Assembly (NCBI GenBank): GCA_025618425.1
Contig: CM046833.1
Location: 3,517,672-3,581,671 of the forward strand
Length of the DNA stretch: 64,000 nt
Reading direction: 5' to 3'
Source of the DNA: Heliocidaris tuberculata
Lineage: Eukaryota; Echinodermata; Echinoidea; Camarodonta; Echinometridae
The stretch's first letter is position 1, and each line of letters opens with the position of its first letter. Shown one piece after another: positions 55,801 to 64,000 of this stretch. Under the pieces are notes generated by a model, which had not been told where the DNA came from, did no database searches, and worked only from the letters and a program-made list of their open reading frames with translations. The position numbers were made by a program, and so were the translations under genes.

Positions 55801-58800
55801 TCATGGTAGCTACTAGCTATTGAAGACTAAAGAGGGAGTGATGATAATCATGGTAGCTATTGAAGACTAAAGAGGGAGTGATGATAATCATGGTAGTTAT
55901 TGAAGACTAAAGAGGGAGTAATGATAATCATGGTAGCTATTGAAGACTAAAGAGGGAGTGATGATAATCATGGTAGCTATTGAAGACTAAAGAGGGAGTG
56001 ATGATAATCATGGTAACTATTGAAGACTAAAGAGGGAGTGATGATAATCATGGTAGCTAGTGAAGCTAGGTTAAAGAGGGAGTAATGATAATCATGGTAG
56101 CTATTGAAGACTAAAGAAGGAGTGATGATAATCATGGTAGCTATTGAAGACTAAAGAGGAAGTGATGATAATCATGGTAGCTACTAGCTAGTGAAGGTTA
56201 AAGAGGGAGTAATGATAATCATGGTAGCTATTGAAGACTAAAGAGGAAGTGATGATAATCATGGTAGCTACTAGCTAGTGAAGGTTAAAGAGGGAGTGAT
56301 GATAATCATGGTAGCTATTGAAGACTAAAGAGGGAGTAATGATAATCATGTTAGCTATTGAAGACTAAAGAGGGAGTAATGATAATCATGGTAGCTATTG
56401 AAGACTAAAGAGGGAGTAATGATAATCATGGTAGCTTTTGAAGACTAAAGAGGGAGTAATGATAATCATGGTAGCTATTGAAGACTAAAGAGGGAGTGAT
56501 GATAATCATGGTAGCTATTGAAGACTAAAGAGGGAGTGATGATAATCATGGTAGCTATTGAAGACTAAAGAGGGAGTGATGATAATCATGTTAGCTATTG
56601 AAGACTAAAGAGGGAGTAATGATAATCATGGTAGCTATTGAAGACTAAAGAGGGAGTGATGATAATCATGGTAGCTATTGAAGACTAAAGAGGGAGTGAT
56701 GATAATCATGGTAGCTATTGAAGACTAAAGAGGGAGTGATGATAATCATGGTAGCTATTGAAGACTAAAGAGGGAGTGATGATAATCATGGTAGCTAGTG
56801 AAGCTAGGTTAAAGAGGGAGTAATGATAATCATGGTAGCTATTGAAGACTAAAGAGGGAGTGATGATAATCATGGTAGCTTTTGAAGACTAAAGAAGGAG
56901 TGATGATAATCATGGTAGCTATTGAAGACTAAAGAGGAAGTGATGATAATCATGGTAGCTACTAGCTAGTGAAGGTTAAAGAGGGAGTAATGATAATCAT
57001 GGTAGCTTTTGAAGACTAAAGAGGGAGTAATGATAATCATGGTAGCTATTGAAGACTAAAGAGGGAGTGATGATAATCATGGTAGCTATTGAAGACTAAA
57101 GAGGGAGTAATGATAATCATGGTAGCTTTTGAAGACTAAAGAGGGAGTGATGATAATCATGGTAGCTATTGAAGACTAAAGAGGGAGTGATGATAATCAT
57201 GGTAGCTATTGAAGACTAAAGAGGGAGTGATGATAATCATGGTAGCTATTGAAGACTAAAGAGGGAGTGATGATAATCATGTTAGCTATTGAAGACTAAA
57301 GAGGGAGTAATGATAATCATGGTAACTATTGAAGACTAAAGAGGGAGTAATGATAATCATGGTAGCTATTGAAGACTAAAGAGGGAGTAATGATAATCAT
57401 GGTAACTATTGAAGACTAAAGAGGGAGTAATGATAATCATGGTAACTATTGAAGACTAAAGAGGGAGTAATGATAATCATGTTAGCTATTGAAGACTAAA
57501 GAGGGAGTGATGATAATCATGGTAACTATTGAAGACTAAAGAGGGAGTGATGATAATCATGGTAGCTATTGAAGACTAAAGAGGGAGTGATGATAATCAT
57601 GGTAGCTACTAGCTAGTGAAGGTTAAAGAGGGAGTAATGATAATCATGGTAGCTATTGAAGACTAAAGAGGGAGTGATGATACCGTAGCTATTGAAGACT
57701 AAAGAGGGAGTGATGATAATCATGGTAGCTATTGAAGACTAAAGAGGGAGTAATGATAATCATGGTAGCTTTTGAAGACTAAAGAGGGAGTAATGATAAT
57801 CATGGTAAATATTAAAGACTAAAGAGGGAGTAATGATAATCATGGTAACTATTGAAGACTAAAGAGGGAGTAATGATAATCATGTTAGCTATTGAAGACT
57901 AAAGAGGGAGTGATGATAATCATGGTAACTATTGAAGACTAAAGAGGGAGTGATGATAATCATGGTAGCTATTGAAGACTAAAGAGGGAGTGATGATAAT
58001 CATGGTAGCTATTGAAGACTAAAGAGGGAGTGATGATAATCATGTTAGCTATTGAAGACTAAAGAGGGAGTGATGATAATCATGGTAACTATTGAAGACT
58101 AAAGAGGGAGTGATGATAATCATGGTAACTATTGAAGACTAAAGAGGGAGTGATGATAATCATGGTAGTTATTGAAGACTAAAGAGGGAGTGATGATAAT
58201 CATGGTAGCTATTGAAGACTAAAGAGGGAGTGATGATAATCATGGTAACTATTGAAGGCTGAAGAAGGAGTGATGATAATCATGTTAGCTATTGAAGACT
58301 AAAGAGGGAGTGATGATAATCATGGTAGCTATTGAAGACTAAAGAGGGAGTGATGATAATCATGGTAGCTATTGAAGGCTGAAGAAGGAGTGATGATAAT
58401 CATGTTAGCTATTGAAGACTAAAGAGGGAGTGATGATAATCATGGTAGCTATTGAAGGCTATTGAAGCTATTGAAGACTAAATAGGGAGTTATCATAATC
58501 ATGGTAGCTTTTGAAGGCTAAAGGTGGATTTCCACGGGGCACAAGAACAATTCCCGAAGGATGCAAATGTCAAAAAAATGGCAAATTCCAACATTCGTAT
58601 TTTGGTCTCCAAAAGTTTGCAAGAAGCGAAGTCAATCATTCGCAGGAGTCGTTTTTAGTTTGGAGGGAATTTCAAAATAGTTTTGAATTTCTTGTGAACG
58701 TTTTCAGCATCCTGGGTCGTGATTTGTTCATAACTTGCTCTCGAAAAATGTCTGAAAAGCTTTGTCATGTGTGCACGACCTACTCACACCATGTGTGATG

Positions 58801-59525
58801 TTCGCAATATCTTTGTGAAACCCCAAACAGATTCCGACAGTGTGGAGAATGTCTTGGGCATGTTTTGCGAAAGCAGCAAAGTTCGTCTGTGTTGTTCGCA
58901 TTTTAGTTGCGTGTTCTTTGTGTATGTGGACTGGCCATAGATCGGCAATGCTACACACTACATTCGCACTTACGTTGTAAGAACTACGCACAAACGTGCA
59001 AAAATGGTTTACGGCACCATTGTCGCGACACATTCAGAGAAGTTTTTCTTTGAATGTTGGGCGTTGCCATTTTTTCAACATTGGCATCCTTCACAAATCG
59101 TTCGCGTGCCCCGTGAAAACCCACCTTTAAGAGGGAGTAATGATAATCATGGTAGCTACTGAAGGCTAAAGAGGGAGTAATGATAATCTTTGGTAATTGA
59201 TATCTCAGGAAAAAGGGCTTGATGTATAAATCCAGTTATTACTACTATTATTATCTTGTAAGCTGTGTAGTGCCTACTACACCTATACATTTTGTGTCTA
59301 TTTGTTTATCTTCTGTTTGTGTGATATGATTAGGAGTGGAGGAAGCATGAGATTGAGCATCTTCAGCTACCTACAGTAGACTTCACAGAAGCACCAAGTC
59401 TAGAGTATTTAGAGAGAGGTGTAGAGTTCATTCAACAGCATGCTGATAATGGCAGCAGTGTATATGTACACTGTAAGGCAGGAAGGACTAGAAGTGCTAC
59501 ACTTGTTGGCTGCTATCTTATGACA
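49722..59525 (+). CDS. PTPMT1: PTPMT1-like mitochondrial dual-specificity phosphatase (3' incomplete)
   Basis: In the known family, PTPMT1 dephosphorylates phosphatidylglycerophosphate in the mitochondrial inner membrane for cardiolipin synthesis. Exons 49722-49862, 51217-51294 and 59334-59525 are all phase 0 and give 137 codons. The N-terminus [32 protein letters not shown] matches the family's FYPTL and RID.T..LGALP blocks and is basic/hydrophobic, fitting mitochondrial import. Exon 2 gives the [12 protein letters not shown] block (VITMNEEYE in vertebrates). Exon 3 has the general-acid segment TVDFTEAP (D89) and the P-loop [11 protein letters not shown] with nucleophile C120 and R126. The C-terminal region after the P-loop (about 60 residues in relatives) is not found before 64000. 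Intron 2 is 8 kb of satellite and MITE sequence. The active site looks intact. Confidence 0.93.
49863..51216. other. PTPMT1 intron 1
   Basis: Ordinary AT-rich intron sequence with a C run near 50080-50089. Nothing else recognised. Confidence 0.6.
51217..51294 (+). CDS. PTPMT1: PTPMT1 exon 2
   Basis: Acceptor TCTTTCAG ends at 51216; donor GTAAGT at 51295. 26 codons with [18 protein letters not shown]. Confidence 0.92.
51716..53231. promoter_or_regulatory. Array of CRE-type TGACGTCA palindromes
   Basis: Perfect TGACGTCA at 51716, 51925, 51995, 52065, 52737, 52946, 53016, 53086, 53156 and 53224. TGACGTCA is the canonical cAMP-response element; function here is unproven. Confidence 0.5.
52106..52700. 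mobile_element. hAT-like MITE (595 bp) with 8-bp target duplication
   Basis: Termini TAGTGCTGGTATCG and its complement CGATACCAGCACTA, flanked by GTTCATAG at 52098-52105 and 52701-52708. The duplicated octamer is part of the 70-bp minisatellite unit. Subterminal ATGTCGCCAT / ATGGCGACA and GTCGACATG words are repeated inside. No transposase frame. Eight-base duplications are characteristic of hAT elements. Confidence 0.93.
53280..53835. other. Intron spacer between the two satellites
   Basis: AT-rich, no recognised feature. Confidence 0.5.
53838..58518. repeat. 40-bp satellite array (~116 units) in PTPMT1 intron 2
   Basis: The unit reads TAGCTATTGAAGACTAAAGA, GGGAGTGATGATAATCATGG. Common variants are GTGATG/GTAATG, CATGG/CATGT and TAGCT/TAACT. 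A longer variant with ACTAGCTAGTGAAGGTTAAAG recurs at irregular intervals and marks higher-order duplications. The array continues after the MITE to about 59195. Confidence 0.98.
58521..59127. mobile_element. MITE (607 bp) inserted near the end of the 40-bp satellite
   Basis: The left end AAGGTGGATTTCCACGGGGC and right end ..CGTGAAAACCCACCTT are inverted, flanked by TA on both sides. Inverted similarity extends about 90 bp (GGATGC.AATGT, AAAAAATGGCAA, CCAACATTC). Satellite units stand on both sides. Overlapping open frames of 95 and 101 codons on opposite strands lack motifs. Confidence 0.88.
59128..59195. repeat. Remaining units of the 40-bp satellite
   Basis: Two partial units follow the MITE before unique intron sequence leading to exon 3. 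Confidence 0.85.
59334..59525 (+). CDS. PTPMT1: PTPMT1 exon 3 with catalytic P-loop
   Basis: Acceptor GATTAG ends at 59333; donor GTAAGT at 59526. 64 codons with the [19 protein letters not shown] and [20 protein letters not shown] blocks. Confidence 0.96.
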
Positions 59526-59538
59526 GTAAGTCTTATCT

Positions 59539-59662
59539 GGGCCCTGTCTCAGAATTACAATAATTGATATAAGCTACTGACATTGTTGCATTTGACTGGT
59601 TGTGAGCAAATTTGTCATAGAAATGTGGCAGTTGTTATTGATAAAAAATTTTATGAAACAGT
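59539..59662. mobile_element. GGGCCC-type MITE, diverged copy 1
   Basis: Begins GGGCCCTGTCTCAGAATTAC, 13 bases after the exon 3 donor, and shares TATAAGCTACTGA and GAGCAAATTTGTCA with 61371-61508. The right end is degraded. Confidence 0.6.
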
Positions 59663-59699
59663 AATTTTTGGCATACACTCTATCAAATCATCTCATCTG

Positions 59700-60565
59700 C
59701 CCCCCCCCCCCCTCCTGAAAAGTATCTTGTTTTATTTCTTGTGAATAGGGCTGCAGTACATATTTAACAGGCCTGCTTGCTTCCGTACTCCAAAACAACC
59801 TCTGTCAAAAGCGGAACAAGCTATCCTTTGAATCCCAATGACCGGCTATGAGACCTTAAAGAGAACACTCAGTATCCCATAGGCCAGCCGTGAGACCTCC
59901 CAGAGAACACCCAGTATCCCTGTCATGGAATAATGCTTTCTTGATTTAATTTAAAAGTTTTGGAAAAAGACTAAGAAAAGAAGTTCCGTAAACCATGTTG
60001 TTTTTTTCCTCCTTCAGCAGTTTGCCCTCGAAGACAGCAGTTTGCTTACAGTTATAGCCGTAGTTTGAAGTTTGAACTAAATATTTCCGTTAGATATCCA
60101 ACCAGCCTGTATCCAACACAGTTGTTGAATAAACCCTACAAATGATGATCAAATCCATGACTGTGTCACAGTTCATCGTTTATTAATTGCAGCAACGTGT
60201 TTCTTACCGTTTCATAACAATCCCAAATGCTGGCTATGTGATCTCAAAGAAATTGGAAATTGGAAATTGACTGCATAGCAATGGTCCCTAGGGTAGAAAT
60301 AATTCAAGAAGAGGAATTTGATGAGTATTTGAAATTGACTGCTTAGCAATGTTCCTTTGGGTAGATAATATTAAAGGGAAATCCAACCTTAATAACAAGT
60401 TGCTCTGAAAACTCTGGGACAAGCAATAAAAAAAATTACAAATTTTTGAAAGTTGTAATCACTATACACATGGAAATTTCAAGTTGACTGAATAGGTAAT
60501 GTCACTGTGATGTAGTTGCGGACAACTCCCCCATTTGCTCCAACAAACAAAATGAATAAAATGTC
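59700..60565. other. Intron sequence after PTPMT1 exon 3
   Basis: Contains a C run at 59700, a short duplication around GAGACCT..AGAGAACAC (59850-59920) and a repeated GAAATTGACTGC block near 60255 and 60330. The missing last PTPMT1 exon was not found. Confidence 0.5.
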
Positions 60566-60569
60566 GTTT

Positions 60570-60837
60570 TTTATTCCTCCGCCCGCCAAAGGTGGTCCCG
60601 GAGGCATAATGTTTTTCAGGTTGTCCGTCTGTCCGTCCCGCTTTCTCGTTCTCACGATAACTCAAGAACCACTTGAGGTATGAACTTCAAACTTGGTGCT
60701 AGTATGTGTCACCATAGGAAGACGATCTGGTTAGATTTTGGGGTATGTAGGTCAAAGGTCAAAGGTCACAGGTGTTAGCCTCGTTCTCACGATAATTCAA
60801 GAACCATTTGAGGTATGAACTTCAATCTCGGTGCTAG
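60570..60837. repeat. Dispersed repeat with AGGTCA direct repeats, left part
   Basis: Blocks GGTGGTCCCGGAGGCATAAT, GTCCGTCTGTCC, GATAACTCAAGAACCACTTG and GTGCTAGTATGTGTCACCAT. The same blocks recur at 62513-62900, showing that the family was split by the 60838-62512 insertion. Confidence 0.8.
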
Positions 60838-61370
60838 CAGGCGCGGCCCTGCACTGCAATTAACTCCTTGTAAAGTCGTAAAAGCTTTTGAATTCCTAAA
60901 GGCTACCGAGGCCCTGTGCTGAGAGAGGAGCAAAGATCCTCGAAAATTCACCTTTTTGTATCTCCCTTATTTAGGCCTTAAAAACATGAAAATTCCAGAG
61001 TATATAAGAGTTGATGATATTATGCTTCATATCAATTTTCATTGAAAACGGTTGAGTATTTTTGGAGATACAAGTATTTTTCTGTTTCAGAGTACGGTGA
61101 AAAGAGGTTTTGTTTTTTTCCAGACTCAAGTCTGGGACGTGATGAATATGCAAACAATTGGCACATTGCTAGATGTTAAACTCCAGTCTCACTCCCTACG
61201 CAGTTTCAAGTTTGCACATTTAGTAGTTTTGTGTAAAACTACCATAAAAAATCATGGAAAAACTGGAAGTGTACAACTATCATTGAACCATTTCACCTCT
61301 TTGCGCATGCACTCACCCGACCTCCTCCTTTTTTGCTTCAGCTCGCGCTCACGTTGATCAGTTGTTTCCT

Positions 61371-61508
61371 GGGCCCTGTTCCATAGAACTTGTCATCAAG
61401 GACAAGTTGCAATAACTGTTATAAGCTACTGAAATCCTTGGCATCGGATTGGCTGAGAGCAAATTTGTCAGTAAAAATCACTGACAAGACATTTGTTGAA
61501 ACGGCCCC
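61371..61508. mobile_element. GGGCCC-type MITE, copy 2
   Basis: Starts GGGCCCTGTTCCATAGAACT and ends GTTGAAACGGCCCC, a loose inverted pair; shares its centre with 59539-59662. Nested in the 1.7-kb element. Confidence 0.7.
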
Positions 61509-61648
61509 TGTTTACTCTCGATCTCGTGTGTAGCAAGCTGTATACTGTTTGTATATGACTGTGTAGCAGATCGACGTGACCATTTACTTGTGTACAGCAC
61601 ACGGTAGATTTTTATATAACTGGGGGAAAATATGCTATAGTCCGATCT

Positions 61649-61803
61649 GGGCCCCGTTGCATAAAACTTACCGTCAATGGTAACTGTGCCAGCAATGGTA
61701 ACTACCATGGTAACATCACTCAACAGCCAATCAAAATCAAGGTTTCCATGGAAGTTACCGTTGATGGCAAAGTGACCGTTAATGGTAAGTTTTATGCAAC
61801 GGG
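61649..61803. mobile_element. GGGCCC-type MITE, copy 3
   Basis: 20-bp perfect inverted arms CCCGTTGCATAAAACTTACC (61653-61672) and complement (61784-61803). Its interior is rich in GTTACC / GGTAAC palindromes. Confidence 0.85.
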
Positions 61804-62512
61804 ATTGCAGCAATCCACCTTATTTTAACATTACCCTTATTTGATTTCTTAATAATTAATCTTACATTGGATCTATGTTGTTCTTTTGCCCAATATCGGC
61901 CTTTACTTCAGCATGTTTTATCACGACAGTCCAACACACCACTAAGTCAAGTGTAAATATCCTGCACGTACATACGTAGTACACGGGACAACATTTGAGT
62001 GGAAACCATCCTGCATGCACCGCTATACGCGGGACTACATTTCAACTTCCGCGAAGAACGGTTGAGGGTTCATGAATGACATTGCCTTCAATTTTTTCCC
62101 AACATAACCGTTTGACAGATAATTATGATAAGATATTTGGAGGATCCCCTCAATATACTTTGACTTTTCATATCTGAAAGTTTCGATTGCGCAATGACAG
62201 AAAATATGAAAAATACTGCGACATTTTCAGACTTAAAAAAAAGAAAGAAATGGCTCCTCATTTCTCTAAGTTTTCACAAACTAAAACATGATTTGACTAC
62301 GAGTGATAATAATTCCGAGTTAGAGCAACTCTTATTCTGGAATTTGACGTTTAGTTCATTTTATTTGGTTGTTTCTAGGGCGAGATTTCACAGTTTAGCT
62401 GAGGCTCTTCGATAGCGCTTTTACGTAAACAAATTGTTTATTTTATGCAAATTAGGCAGGACGGAGTGAAAGCTTTCGGGTGGCTAATTGCTGCAGTGTA
62501 GGGCCACGACTG

Positions 62513-62900
62513 CTAGTATGTATCACCGTAGGAAGATGATCTGATTAGATTTTGGGGTACATGTACATAGGTGAATGGTCGAAGGTCACAGAGGTCAATT
62601 CATGAAATTTCAGTTGTTAGTCTTGTTCTCGCGATAACTCAAGATCCATTTGAAATATGAAGTTCAAACTTGGTGCTAGTATGTGTCATCATAGGAAGAG
62701 GATCTGATCAGATTTTGGGATACCTAGGTGAAAGGTCAAAGGTCATGGAGATCATTTACCTTGTGCTCAATTAGAGCCATTAATTTCAAACTTGGAACTA
62801 GTTTGCATCACCATAGTGAGACAAACTGATTTGATTTTTGTTTACGTCCAGTTCAAAGGTGACATGTCATAGAGGTCATTATATGTGAAATTAATGTTTT
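62513..62900. repeat. Dispersed repeat with AGGTCA direct repeats, right part
   Basis: Continues the 60570-60837 family: GTATGTATCACCGTAGGAAG, ATTTTGGGGTACATG and AGGTCAAAGGTCATGGAG. Confidence 0.8.
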
Positions 62901-62929
62901 TCAGTTTTTTTATCACCATATCTCAACTA

Positions 62930-64000
62930 TTTTGTATTAATGACTAGGAGGAGATAAAGTGTTCAGACTTTTGGGTAATCACAATATTTCAAGAATAGTG
63001 TGACGAACTATCCCAAACTCAGACACCATCGATGACAAACTATCCCAAACACCATGAAGAGATACCTTGCAGCAATGCAGGTTCAGTCTGCAATTTAATG
63101 TAAACAATAAACACATTTTTAGTCAAGCATGTCTCAACTGTTTACATGCATTAAGAAATAGAAAAATACTTCCTTCCAAATGTAAATAACACTTTTGCTA
63201 AATACCATATCATAACCTGACTTTGATACACTGTCTATGTAATTCTTTCATTACTTTGTTTGCATCAACATAATTTGTCATATCTCTGCCCTGTGATACT
63301 TTAAAGGGCCTTTTCAAGCTTTGAAATACCTAAATAAACCTTCTCACTCATTCCTTATTTTTAGTGTTATATGAGCTAAATAAAACATTATAAATGCGCC
63401 CCAAATTTCTGCATGCATGTCATATCATGTATATTATAGCCTTTTCAATATCATAGCTATTCATATAAACATTCAAGCAATATGAGCTTTGTCATAATAA
63501 ATAATCCATCAGCATGGCGTGGCACACAACGAAGCCTGAACGGAAACGCCCTCATACCTGATTCATTATTCATGTAATTTGCATAGCGCACATGTAGTCC
63601 TTCACATACATGTACACTTTCACTATCACCATACTCATGATATAGCAATTTGGCACCACAAATTAAGGCACTTCAATATCATAATATATAACGTGAGTGG
63701 GTTATATAGACAGATTAATTCTTAAACTTCAATATTACATGTTCATTTACTTACATCATTGGGCTTGTATCCGAAATTTAAACAAAAATCAATGGCATCG
63801 TTGCGGGAACGAAATCTTCCTAACACAGGAAAATTAGCAGCACACCTTGACAGCGCCCTCACTTGGGCAAACTAATTTTTCACTGTCAAACCTTCGCTTA
63901 TGACGTCAGGCTCAAAATTTTACACCCGACATCCCGGCCCCCTTAAATGTGAAGCTCTACTGAGCATTTAACCAACATTTAATAAAAAATACAAATATCA
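62930..64000. other. Terminal spacer
   Basis: AT-rich; a short repeated CAAACTATCCCAAAC phrase lies near 63010-63050 and CpG-bearing sequence at 63800-63950. No exon recognised. Confidence 0.45.

Larger units (their letters stand above)
60838..62512. mobile_element. 1.7-kb inverted-repeat element with nested MITEs
   Basis: Left end CAGGCGCGGCCCTGCACTGC and right end ..GTGTAGGGCCACGACTG are imperfect inverted repeats. CTAG flanks both sides (60834-60837 and 62513-62516) and the host repeat GTGCTAGTATGTGTCACC shows the empty site. AAAGCTTT-type words are also paired in both arms. A 101-codon open frame at 61052 has no recognised motif. Confidence 0.75.

Noticed and set aside
51556..58518. Regular arrays that could suggest CRISPR
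   Set aside because: Units are head-to-tail without unique spacers, and the context is an intron of a eukaryotic gene.
59526..64000. Last PTPMT1 exon
   Set aside because: Looked for a frame resembling the conserved region after the P-loop; none was found, so it is reported as missing from the window rather than guessed.

Overview
This is a eukaryotic nuclear window, AT-rich and dominated by transposable-element debris, with a few genes broken into short exons. Spliceosomal GT/AG junctions, long introns, LINE fragments and many inverted-repeat elements rule out a prokaryote. The genes (a beta-2-type soluble guanylate cyclase and a PTPMT1-type phosphatase), the repeated ACATGTA-type words and the repeat composition fit an invertebrate deuterostome, most likely an echinoderm such as a sea urchin. 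The species assignment is inference only.

Region 1 (1-17.3 kb, + strand): the 3' two-thirds of a GUCY1B2-like soluble guanylate cyclase. Eight phase-consistent exons run from the HNOBA domain through the coiled coil and the whole cyclase domain to a stop at 17331-17333. All catalytic residues are kept. The introns hold minisatellites, two CR1/L2-like LINE tails, a longer jockey-like LINE, and inverted-repeat elements. One minisatellite duplicates the gene's own 5' splice site, and another runs into its last 3' splice site.

Region 2 (17.5-30 kb): no host gene was recognised. It holds a dead L1/Tx1-like LINE on the minus strand with two copies of a 187-189 bp palindromic MITE inside it. A second copy of the jockey-like LINE carries a 1.6-kb foldback element, which in turn carries a third copy of the MITE. 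Low-complexity and degenerate repeats fill the rest.

Region 3 (30-37 kb): a RecQ-helicase-like first exon lies between two ~130-bp inverted repeats. Small inverted-repeat elements and a 121-bp tandem repeat follow.

Region 4 (37-49.6 kb): a ~2-kb tandem duplication. One copy is split by a 4.2-kb non-coding DNA transposon, and the uninterrupted copy preserves the empty target site. A perfect 36-bp-arm hairpin sits exactly at the duplication junction.

Region 5 (49.7-64 kb, + strand): three exons of a PTPMT1-like mitochondrial phosphatase. The last exon or exons lie beyond the window or were not recognised. The 8-kb second intron holds a 70-bp minisatellite bearing CRE palindromes and interrupted by a hAT-like MITE, and a ~4.7-kb 40-bp satellite interrupted by another MITE. 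Downstream are more nested inverted-repeat elements and a dispersed repeat rich in AGGTCA direct repeats.

No database search was possible. Family assignments rest on recognisable motifs, splice-phase consistency and comparison of repeats within the window.
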